Source: an uncultured Clostridia bacterium | GTDB taxonomy: Bacteria; Bacillota; Clostridia; Christensenellales; UBA1242 | Direction: 5' to 3' | DNA: 6,528 nt | NCBI GenBank assembly: GCA_947366645.1 | Contig: CANBAX010000048.1 | Location: forward strand, 1-6,528 | Shown: positions 1 through 5,374 of the stretch, in pieces | Position numbering within the stretch: the stretch's first letter is position 1 | How the letters are laid out: each line of letters begins with the position of its first letter | Made by a program: the position numbers and the translations under genes | Notes under the pieces: model-generated | The model's input: only the letters and a program-made list of their open reading frames with translations | Databases searched by the model: none | Told to the model about the DNA's origin: nothing

Positions 1-12
1 GGCTGTTTTTTT
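1..12 (+). terminator. 3' half of an intrinsic terminator cut by the window edge
   Basis: The window opens with GGCTG followed by seven T, which is the form of the descending arm and U-tract of a Rho-independent terminator for a rightward gene outside the window. Read on the minus strand it is an A-run followed by CAGCC, the ascending arm of a two-way hairpin that could also stop the SprT-like gene ending at 20. The other arm is not visible, so this is an inference from half a structure. Confidence 0.35.
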
Positions 13-19
13 GTTTGCA

Positions 20-640
20 CTACCCTATTTGTAAAAGGAAAGAATAGTTATCAAGTTGTTTTTTAAGGGTTTTATATTCTGGGCAATATGTTCTTACCTC
101 CTCCCAGAAGGCTTTGGAGTGGTTTAGGTGTACGCCGTGGCAGAGTTCATGCACTACAACATATTTAATTAGTTCTTTTGGCAGGATTACAAGTCGCCAA
201 TTTAGTTTCATATTCCCATTTCTATCGTAACTCCCCCACATACGGCGAGAATTTGATAGTTTTAGTGATTTATATGTAAGGTTTGTTCTCTCGCTGATTT
301 CTTTGGCGAGTTTTGGCAGTTTTTTTTCAGCCTCAGAGTAATAAAATTCAATGAGTTTGCCCTTTTTATTCCCTTGCATAAGCAGGCTTAGGTCGATATC
401 AGCGAAGTTATACTTTTGCCCAAGCAGATAGATATAAGAATTGAAATCAAATTCATTACGGAAAGCCTGTATATTATTTACCCTTTTTTGTTGCTTTTCA
501 ATCCAGTGTGATTTAGAAGTTATGAAATCTTCAATAACCGCCGTAGTAGCCTTTAAAGGTGCTTTGACCACTATATCCCCACTGCTACTAACGCGTAAGG
601 AGATAGTTTTTCTTTTTTCTCTTATAAGATTATATTCCAT
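20..640 (-). CDS. YgjP/SprT-like (WLM-type, DUF45) zinc metallopeptidase-family protein
   Basis: This encodes a 206-residue protein of the YgjP/M48-like metal-dependent hydrolase family; the substrate is unknown and no secretion signal is seen, so it is probably cytosolic. The family core is clear near the C-terminus: a WGS motif (about residues 135-137) followed by LNWRLVILP, then HELCH (about 164-168) with a third candidate zinc ligand in NHS (H174), giving HExxH-x5-H with E165 as the general base. Many relatives have WGSC where this protein has WGSY. The ATG at 640 is preferred over a TTG at 658 because the family typically begins close to the sequence IREKRKTISLRV, and because a TGCTATAAT extended -10 box ends 6 nt before this ATG. 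There is no Shine-Dalgarno site, so translation may be leaderless. It is divergent from the PadR-membrane gene across about 196 bp. The family call is firm; the function is not. Confidence 0.88.
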   Translation of the reverse strand: MEYNLIREKRKTISLRVSSSGDIVVKAPLKATTAVIEDFITSKSHWIEKQQKRVNNIQAFRNEFDFNSYIYLLGQKYNFADIDLSLLMQGNKKGKLIEFYYSEAEKKLPKLAKEISERTNLTYKSLKLSNSRRMWGSYDRNGNMKLNWRLVILPKELIKYVVVHELCHGVHLNHSKAFWEEVRTYCPEYKTLKKQLDNYSFLLQIG

Positions 641-646
641 AAATAT

Positions 647-655
647 ATTATAGCA
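647..655 (-). promoter_or_regulatory. extended -10 promoter of the SprT-like gene, likely leaderless
   Basis: On the minus strand TGC-TATAAT reads from 655 to 647, a perfect extended -10 element. No good -35 box lies at the right distance (TTTATT at 17 bp), which an extended -10 can compensate for. Transcription would begin about 7 nt after the box, at the ATG at 640, so the mRNA would have almost no 5' leader. Confidence 0.6.
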
Positions 656-714
656 CAATTTGCCCGTTTAATAAAGCAAAATACATTCGTTTATGTTGTA
701 CTACTACTTTGTAA

Positions 715-735
715 CTATTATGCAGTGCATATTAG
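715..735. promoter_or_regulatory. 21-bp near-perfect palindrome, candidate operator
   Basis: The half-sites CTATTATGCA and TGCATATTAG flank one central G and match as inverted repeats at 9 of 10 positions. The palindrome sits in the divergent intergenic region, with its right edge 42 bp before the -35 box of the PadR-membrane gene. A winged-helix dimer would fit such a site, and PadR regulators often control their own promoter, but binding by this protein is inferred. A third copy of the half-site lies at 757-767. Confidence 0.5.
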
Positions 736-756
736 CACAAGATATGGAAAAATTTT

Positions 757-767
757 TGCATAATAGT
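757..767. promoter_or_regulatory. additional operator half-site TGCATAATAGT
   Basis: TGCATAATAGT is the exact reverse complement of 714-724 (ACTATTATGCA) over 11 bp, and a direct repeat (9 of 10) of the right half-site starting at 726. The two direct copies start 31 bp apart, close to three helical turns, so bound proteins would face the same side of the DNA. It ends 10 bp before the -35 box at 778. The regulatory role is inferred. Confidence 0.42.
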
Positions 768-777
768 GCCAATTTGT

Positions 778-806
778 TTGACTGCTCCTTTTTTTTTATA
801 TATAAT
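778..806 (+). promoter_or_regulatory. sigma-A-type promoter of the PadR-membrane gene
   Basis: TTGACT (778-783) and a perfect TATAAT (801-806) are separated by 17 bp, close to the housekeeping consensus. Transcription should begin near 813 and give a leader of about 24 nt. An AT-only inverted repeat, TTTATATAT (795-803) and ATATATAAA (817-825), spans the -10 box and start point; it may be an operator or simply AT-rich sequence. Confidence 0.8.
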
Positions 807-836
807 TTATTTATAAATATATAAACGAGGGAAATT

Positions 837-2489
837 ATGGATATTTACGCAAAAGGTCAACTTTCTTTCTTAATTTTAAACTGTCTTTTAGAACGAGATT
901 TTTATGGTCTTGACATCATCACAGAAATACGCGACCGCACAGGTGGCAAAATGGACTTGAAAAAGCCTAGCGTTTATTCTAACCTTACACGTATGGAAAA
1001 GCAAGGACTTGTTTCTTCTTATTTACAGTCCAGCGATTTGGGTCCTAACAGACGCTATTACAGTATAACTGAAAAAGGAAGAAAGAGTCATCAAGAGTTA
1101 AAAGAAGAATTTGAAAGAAATCATTTTGATGTGTTTAGAGATTTTGGCGAGGCTGAGGAGCTTATAATACAAACTGCTGTATCAGAGCAAGAACAGGTCG
1201 CTACTTCCCCTATTCAAGAAGAAATGGAAGAAGATGAAGAAATTGGGGATTTCTTTGATTTTTCTTCCTTTGATAGCCCTAAAGAAGTTGTAAAAGAAGA
1301 AGAGATAGCTCAAGAAAACGCTCGGCAAGAAACGGTGTTTGAAGAAGCTGTGAACGAAGTCGTTATAGAAAAGCCTACTATAGAGCCAGTGCAAGCACCT
1401 ACACCAGAATCAACACCTTATATCTCCCCTCTTAAAGCACAAGCAGAAGAGGCAAAACAGGAAGGCTTTGATGACCCTGATTACAACAAACGCATTTATG
1501 ACATAACCAAAGACTTTAACAAGTATCGCAAGAAGAGAAGTTTTGCTGAGGACCAAATGGCAATGGAAGTTAAGGATACTGATTTATCTTTTCAAGATTC
1601 CGAAGCAAAAAGGCAGGAGCGAATTGAGGACTTAAAGTCTGCACTTATCGAAAGCAAGGGGCGTTTTGGGGAAAGAATGGCAGAAGATGAATTTAAAAAG
1701 CCTGCTGTCACGCCTACACCTGCGAGACCAATGCCAGTGCCAACTGTTGCCGTGCAAGAGGAAGAAGAAAAGCAAGATGACGGAGTTTTCATTACGAACA
1801 GAGTAGAAAAAGAAAATGTTATGCGTAGCCGTAAAATCGAGCCACCAAGACTTAAAATTGTAAATGAAAATCCCCCTCTTCCAGCACCTAAGCGCGATGC
1901 AAGCATAGACCCTTCACATAAAGATATTATATCTCAGTTATATTCTAAGAGTAAAGGTGCAGAGCCTATTCACGAGGAACTTGATATTGGGTTATACGAT
2001 TACGATGACCTTGCTGACTATTATAAATCTAGCAATATTTCATTCAGAACATATGAAGAAAACAAGGTTAAAATAAAGCACAATACCAACAAACTTAATA
2101 TGATTACTTCCGTTTTAACTTTTACTTTATTATGTATTTTTTCTAGCGTTTTATTTGCAGTGCTATATACACAACATTTGACAAACCCAAACACAAGTTT
2201 TCTTTACATCATAATACCTGGGGCTTATTTTATAGATGTTTGTGCAAAGATTTCTGCTCTTAAAAACACAAGTTGGGAACCTAAGCCTATGCTTCCGCAG
2301 TGGTTTATGTGGCTTATGACGCTAATGTGTTGCGGAGTTGTTGTAGGACTTAATTTCCTCTTTGGAATGAACCTCGAAACAATTTCAGTATATTACACTA
2401 CCCTAATTCTGCCTATATTATCAATATTAGTAGTACTACCATTTAGATATTATGTGAAAAGAAATCTTTATATAAAAAAGTGGAAATAA
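837..2489 (+). CDS. membrane-tethered PadR-type winged-helix regulator with four C-terminal membrane helices
   Basis: This encodes a 550-residue protein of three parts. Residues 1 to about 100 form a PadR winged helix: YGLDIITEI, then PSVYSNLTRMEKQGLV as the recognition-helix region, then RRYYSITEKG as the wing. Residues about 104-421 are a long hydrophilic linker: Glu-rich at 104-180, a charged probably helical block with basic patches at about 207-285, Pro-rich at 286-306, and an acidic Tyr-rich stretch at 380-400. Residues about 424-445, 454-473, 487-509 and 516-538 are four membrane helices; the lysine-rich tail after the last helix fits a cytosolic C-terminus, which also places the DNA-binding end in the cytosol. 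Typical PadR proteins are roughly 100-200 residues and soluble, so the architecture is unusual. The start is supported by GAGGG (827-831) 5 nt before the ATG and by a strong promoter. It is transcribed alone and divergent from a metallopeptidase-type gene. The signal and targets are unknown; autoregulation through the upstream palindrome is inferred. Confidence 0.87.
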   Translation: MDIYAKGQLSFLILNCLLERDFYGLDIITEIRDRTGGKMDLKKPSVYSNLTRMEKQGLVSSYLQSSDLGPNRRYYSITEKGRKSHQELKEEFERNHFDVFRDFGEAEELIIQTAVSEQEQVATSPIQEEMEEDEEIGDFFDFSSFDSPKEVVKEEEIAQENARQETVFEEAVNEVVIEKPTIEPVQAPTPESTPYISPLKAQAEEAKQEGFDDPDYNKRIYDITKDFNKYRKKRSFAEDQMAMEVKDTDLSFQDSEAKRQERIEDLKSALIESKGRFGERMAEDEFKKPAVTPTPARPMPVPTVAVQEEEEKQDDGVFITNRVEKENVMRSRKIEPPRLKIVNENPPLPAPKRDASIDPSHKDIISQLYSKSKGAEPIHEELDIGLYDYDDLADYYKSSNISFRTYEENKVKIKHNTNKLNMITSVLTFTLLCIFSSVLFAVLYTQHLTNPNTSFLYIIIPGAYFIDVCAKISALKNTSWEPKPMLPQWFMWLMTLMCCGVVVGLNFLFGMNLETISVYYTTLILPILSILVVLPFRYYVKRNLYIKKWK

Positions 2490-2500
2490 TTAAAGAATAA

Positions 2501-2580
2501 AAAAGCTATAAATTATTTTAAGCAATTCTTACAGACGAAAACTGAGGAGTTTGCAAAAAATAGTTTATAGTTTTTATTTT
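2501..2580. terminator. two-way intrinsic terminator between convergent genes
   Basis: CTATAAATTATTTT (2506-2519) pairs with AAAATAGTTTATAG (2557-2570) over 14 positions with one G-U wobble. The plus strand continues TTTTTATTTT, and the minus strand continues with a C and then six T. It follows the stop codon of the PadR-membrane gene, and on the other strand it directly follows the stop of the COG2426 gene. The loop of 37 nt is long and contains a small hairpin, AAACT-GAGG-AGTTT (2539-2552). The AT-rich stem means efficiency is uncertain. Confidence 0.55.
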
Positions 2581-3185
2581 GTTGCTGTTAGTTTTCCTTT
2601 AATAGATTTTATTACGCTTATGATAAGGTCTATACCTAGAAAGACTGTTACTATTAAAATTGAAAACATTAGAATATACCCTACTGAATTTGCAAGCACG
2701 GTACATAGAAGAGTAACGATGCTGCAAGAAATGAATGCACCTATTGCTATTGATATGATGCACCAGTGAGGTTTAAGATTAGATAGTCCACCTAAAAAGC
2801 TGCCTGCCCAAACTCCTGTAAGAGGAAGTGGCAAGGCAACAAAGGTTGTAAGGAATAGGTATTTTTTAAATGTGCCGTCTTGTTTTTCTAGCAAGGTAGA
2901 TTTGACGCTATATCGACTTTTTAGTACATTCGTCACAAATCCGGTAGTATGACGCTTTATTTTTTTTGATAAAAAGATAACAAGAATACTTGGCAGCATA
3001 CAACCTATGAATGAAAATAACAATGCGTGCCATGCTGGCAAAGCTAAGCCGCCCCATAAACCAGTATTCATCGCAAAAGGTATTGCGATTTTACTTTCAA
3101 GCGTTGGTATCATTGCAAGAAAGATAACCGCAAGCCAGATGCAGGAAGAGAAATTCGTCGATAAAAATTCTATAAAGTTTTCCAT
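2574..3185 (-). CDS. COG2426 / small multi-drug export (Sm_multidrug_ex) family membrane protein
   Basis: This encodes a 203-residue, very hydrophobic integral membrane protein with about five hydrophobic segments (roughly residues 14-37, 50-72, 110-134, 142-165 and 168-193). Family marks are IPTLESKIAIPFA (about 26-38), matching the P-x-x-E-x-(R/K)-x-A-I-P signature with Lys in place of the usual Arg, and ALPLPLTGVWAGSFLG (about 117-132), the conserved Pro/Gly-rich loop. The family is named for drug export, but its function is poorly established and no substrate can be assigned. The ATG at 3185 is the only reasonable start: an in-frame TAA lies 12 nt upstream and the first membrane segment begins near residue 14. 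No Shine-Dalgarno site is present; a TAAAAT box ends 6 nt before the ATG. It lies downstream of rny on the same strand, beyond a strong terminator, so it is probably transcribed separately. Confidence 0.85.
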   Translation of the reverse strand: MENFIEFLSTNFSSCIWLAVIFLAMIPTLESKIAIPFAMNTGLWGGLALPAWHALLFSFIGCMLPSILVIFLSKKIKRHTTGFVTNVLKSRYSVKSTLLEKQDGTFKKYLFLTTFVALPLPLTGVWAGSFLGGLSNLKPHWCIISIAIGAFISCSIVTLLCTVLANSVGYILMFSILIVTVFLGIDLIISVIKSIKGKLTATK

Positions 3186-3191
3186 ATTTCT

Positions 3192-3221
3192 ATTTTATTC
3201 GCGTTAGGTTATGAATATGAA
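3192..3221 (-). promoter_or_regulatory. possible promoter of the COG2426 gene, leaderless geometry
   Basis: On the minus strand TTCATA (3221-3216, 4 of 6 matches to consensus) and TAAAAT (3197-3192, 5 of 6) are 18 bp apart. The predicted start point falls at about 3185, on the first base of the ATG. The promoter is weak by sequence, but some promoter is expected because the rny terminator lies immediately upstream. Confidence 0.35.
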
Positions 3222-3246
3222 AAAAGTGGCGTAAGCCACTTTTTTT
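3220..3246 (-). terminator. intrinsic terminator of rny (symmetric, could act both ways)
   Basis: AAAAAAGTGGC (3220-3230) and GCCACTTTTTT (3235-3245) form an 11-bp perfect stem closed by a 4-nt loop (GTAA), with an A-run on one side and seven T on the other. It begins 22 nt past the rny stop codon on the minus strand. Its core stem AAGTGGC/GCCACTT is identical to that of the terminator at 4944-4966. Confidence 0.9.
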
Positions 3247-3267
3247 ATCTATATTCGGTATTTTTAA

Positions 3268-4854
3268 CTATTTTGCTATATCGCTGAACCTTGATTCTCT
3301 GATTACATTTACTTTGATTTGGCCTGGATATTGCATTTCCGCCTCTATACGTTTTGCAATATCTTTGGCAAGGAACATTGCATCATTATCGCTAATTTCT
3401 TCTGGTTTAACAATAATTCTTACTTCACGCCCTGCTTGAATAGCATACGATTTATCAACACCTTTAAAGCTATTGGAAATTTCCTCAAGTTGCTCGAGGC
3501 GTTTAATATAATTTTCAAAGCTTTCTCTTCTTGCGCCTGGACGAGTACTTGATATTGCATCTGCCACTTGTACAATATTTGCTTCTATACTATGGAATGG
3601 GACATTACCATGGTGCGCCTCAATACAGTGAATAACTTCTGGGCTTTCTTTATATTTCTTTGCCAAATCCACGCCTATGGTTACATGAGTGCCTTCTATT
3701 TCATGGTCAAGTGCTTTACCTATATCATGCAAAAGTCCACCACGTTTCGCGATAGTAGCATTGGCACCAAGTTCACTTGCTATCATGCCTGCAAGCAGTG
3801 AAGTTTCTATACTATGTTTAAGGCAGTTCTGCCCATAGCTTGTCCTATATTTTAATCGACCAAGTACCTTTACAAGTTCTGGATGAAGATTATAAATTGC
3901 TACATCATTGCAAGCGTTTTCTCCAGCTTCCTTAATAGTTTTGTCGACTTCTCGTGAAGCTTTTTCAACCACCTCTTCAACACGTGTTGGGTGTATACGA
4001 CCGTCTACAATTAGTTTTTCAAGTGAAAGTCTTGCTATTTCTCTTCTAATTGGGTCAAAACTTGATATAGTTATTGCTTCTGGTGTATCGTCAACTATAA
4101 GTTCCACCCCTGTTACACTTTCGATAGAGCGGATATTTCTTCCCTCTCTTCCGATTATTCTTCCCTTCATTTCATCATTTGGAAGTGCTACTGTCGTAAC
4201 CGTCATTTCGCTTGAAAGGTCGGTTGCACACTTTTGAATAGCGCCCATTACAATTTCCTTAGCACTATTTTCAGCATTTTCTCTTGCCTCATCTTCGATT
4301 TGTTTTACAAGCACGCCGGCGTCTTTCTTAGCTTCTTCTGTAATGGAAGAAATAAGTACATCTTTGGCTTCTTTTTTACTCATGCCAGAAATCTTTTCAA
4401 GTTTTTCAAGCATTTCCTCTTTGATTTTATTATGCTCTTCAATTTGATTTGCGATTTTTACCCTGTCATTTTCTAAGTTGGTACGCTCTTTGTCAATTTG
4501 TTCAAGTTTTATGTCAACAGAAGTTTCCTTCTTAGAAACATACTCCTCTCTTTGTGACAAACGCTCTTCCATTTTCTGAATTTCATTGCGTCTTTCCTTA
4601 GCCTCGACATTTGCTTCGTCTTTAATCTTTTGTGCTTCTTCTTTTGCTTCTAGAATGCTTTCCTTTTTGATAGTCTTAGCTTCTGCATATGCCTCTTCAA
4701 TAATCTTAACTGCATTGGATTTACTTTTTCCAATTTTCTTTGTTGCGATAAGTTTATATAACAAAATGCCCGCACCCACACCAACTATGGCACAAACAAT
4801 TCCTATAACGGCGGCAATAGCAGGAGCAACACTACATAACATACTTATGCTCAT
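3268..4854 (-). CDS. rny: ribonuclease Y (membrane-anchored KH/HD endoribonuclease)
   Basis: RNase Y makes initiating endonucleolytic cuts in mRNA decay and processing in Gram-positive bacteria and is held at the inner face of the membrane. The protein has 528 residues, near the usual 520. In order: an N-terminal membrane helix (about 9-35); a long Lys/Glu coiled coil (about 45-205); a KH RNA-binding domain with GRIIGREGRN (231-240); and an HD phosphohydrolase domain with H347, the H376-D377 pair in LLHDIGKALDHE, HH at 414-415 and D432. All expected metal ligands appear intact. The C-terminus reads RESRFSDIAK, a little different from the RETRAVEYAK-like ending common in the family. The start at 4854 is supported by AAGGGG (spacing 6 nt) and a promoter 40-69 bp upstream. 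It is flanked by terminators on both sides, so it is probably monocistronic. Confidence 0.97.
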   Translation of the reverse strand: MSISMLCSVAPAIAAVIGIVCAIVGVGAGILLYKLIATKKIGKSKSNAVKIIEEAYAEAKTIKKESILEAKEEAQKIKDEANVEAKERRNEIQKMEERLSQREEYVSKKETSVDIKLEQIDKERTNLENDRVKIANQIEEHNKIKEEMLEKLEKISGMSKKEAKDVLISSITEEAKKDAGVLVKQIEDEARENAENSAKEIVMGAIQKCATDLSSEMTVTTVALPNDEMKGRIIGREGRNIRSIESVTGVELIVDDTPEAITISSFDPIRREIARLSLEKLIVDGRIHPTRVEEVVEKASREVDKTIKEAGENACNDVAIYNLHPELVKVLGRLKYRTSYGQNCLKHSIETSLLAGMIASELGANATIAKRGGLLHDIGKALDHEIEGTHVTIGVDLAKKYKESPEVIHCIEAHHGNVPFHSIEANIVQVADAISSTRPGARRESFENYIKRLEQLEEISNSFKGVDKSYAIQAGREVRIIVKPEEISDNDAMFLAKDIAKRIEAEMQYPGQIKVNVIRESRFSDIAK

Positions 4855-4870
4855 ACTTTTCCCCTTTTAA

Positions 4871-4888
4871 TAGTAGATAAAACTACTA
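4871..4888 (-). promoter_or_regulatory. stem-loop at the 5' end of the rny mRNA
   Basis: On the minus strand TAGTAG (4888-4883) and CTACTA (4876-4871) flank a 6-nt loop, TTTTAT. One G-U and one A-U pair can extend the stem to 8 bp. The predicted transcription start, near 4887, puts the hairpin at the very 5' end and just before the Shine-Dalgarno site (4866-4861). A 5'-terminal hairpin could protect the message; this role is inferred. Confidence 0.45.
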
Positions 4889-4893
4889 CTTTG

Positions 4894-4923
4894 ATTATAC
4901 ACTAATTTCAATTTTTAAGTCAA
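4894..4923 (-). promoter_or_regulatory. rny: sigma-A-type promoter of rny
   Basis: On the minus strand TTGACT (4923-4918) and a perfect TATAAT (4899-4894) are separated by 18 bp. The start point is expected near 4887, giving a leader of about 33 nt that holds a stem-loop and the AAGGGG ribosome binding site. Confidence 0.8.
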
Positions 4924-4943
4924 ATGAATTATATATAATACAA

Positions 4944-4966
4944 TAAAAAAAGTGGCACTGCCACTT
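4944..4966 (-). terminator. intrinsic terminator overlapping the stop codon of the repeat protein
   Basis: On the minus strand AAGTGGC (4966-4960), loop AGT and GCCACTT (4956-4950) are followed by a T-run (4951-4945, seven T including the end of the stem). The two A of the gene's TAA stop codon are the first two bases of the stem. The stem is the same as in the rny terminator at 3220-3246. Confidence 0.87.
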
Positions 4967-5318
4967 ATTCGCTTTCGCTAGTACTTTTTGCAAGATAGTT
5001 TGGTGTTTTATACGCCTTAGTTTCTGGATTAAAGTAAATAGACTTTTGATTTTGTAATTTTACATCTGCCCAGTTTTCTTCATTAAGTCCAGAAGCGTAA
5101 ACAAATCTTTCCTCACAAAGCTCCCATGTATTAACATTGAAAAATGTCCAGCCATCACTTAGTTTTACGATAGCCCAGCCAGATTCATTTGGTGTGTATG
5201 CTTCTTCAAAAAACTTTGGTATTTCCTCTCCTGTAATCTTGTTATAAAAATAAAAGTTTTCCTCTTCTTCCACGCAACCCCAACCTGCTTTATTTGGGTA
5301 ATAATATATTTTCTTCAT
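4965..5318 (-). CDS. small protein of three 35-residue Trp-containing repeats (WG-repeat-like), function unknown
   Basis: This encodes a 117-residue soluble, aromatic-rich and acidic protein with no signal peptide or membrane segment. Three tandem units have Trp at 13, 48 and 83, exactly 35 residues apart. Aligned positions include PNKAGW, PNESGW and LNEENW, then VEEEE, VKLSD and VKLQN, then an aromatic-Asn step (YN at 25-26, FN at 60-61, FN at 96-97), then Thr at 29, 64 and 100. The pattern recalls WG repeats or other small beta-repeat proteins, but I cannot assign it to a named family with confidence and give no function. The start is well supported: AAAGGAG (5332-5326) lies 7 nt before the ATG. 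It has its own strong promoter and terminator and lies between rny and tgt, with no sign of co-transcription with either. Confidence 0.83.
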   Translation of the reverse strand: MKKIYYYPNKAGWGCVEEEENFYFYNKITGEEIPKFFEEAYTPNESGWAIVKLSDGWTFFNVNTWELCEERFVYASGLNEENWADVKLQNQKSIYFNPETKAYKTPNYLAKSTSESE

Positions 5319-5342
5319 GTTTTTACTCCTTTGAATGACCTT

Positions 5343-5371
5343 ATTGTATCATAGAAATTTGGCACTGTCAA
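5343..5371 (-). promoter_or_regulatory. near-consensus promoter of the repeat-protein gene
   Basis: On the minus strand a perfect TTGACA (5371-5366), a 17-bp spacer and TACAAT (5348-5343) preceded by TGA form a near-consensus sigma-A promoter with an extended -10. Transcription should begin near 5336, leaving a leader of about 18 nt that is almost all ribosome binding site. By sequence it is the strongest promoter in the window. Confidence 0.87.
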
Positions 5372-5374
5372 TAT

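Noticed and set aside
641..658. Upstream TTG start adding six residues to the SprT-like protein
   Set aside because: No convincing Shine-Dalgarno site precedes it, the extra residues do not resemble the family N-terminus, and the TTG lies upstream of the -10 box whose predicted start point is at 640.
748..757. GAAAAATTTTTGC A/T palindrome as an operator
   Set aside because: An A5T5 run is common in AT-rich intergenic DNA and has no second copy here.
1592..1906. Opposite-strand open frame inside the PadR-membrane gene
   Set aside because: It is low-complexity Ser/Leu-rich sequence with no family resemblance, explained by the Glu/Pro-rich coding strand; the same applies to other overlapping frames within rny and tgt.
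2574..3185. Calling the COG2426 protein a drug exporter, or a DedA protein
   Set aside because: The Sm_multidrug_ex family name rests on weak functional evidence, and the motifs fit COG2426 better than DedA; only the family is stated.
4855..4964. Riboswitch or small RNA upstream of rny
   Set aside because: The leader is only about 33 nt and holds one short hairpin and the ribosome binding site; there is no room for a ligand-binding fold.
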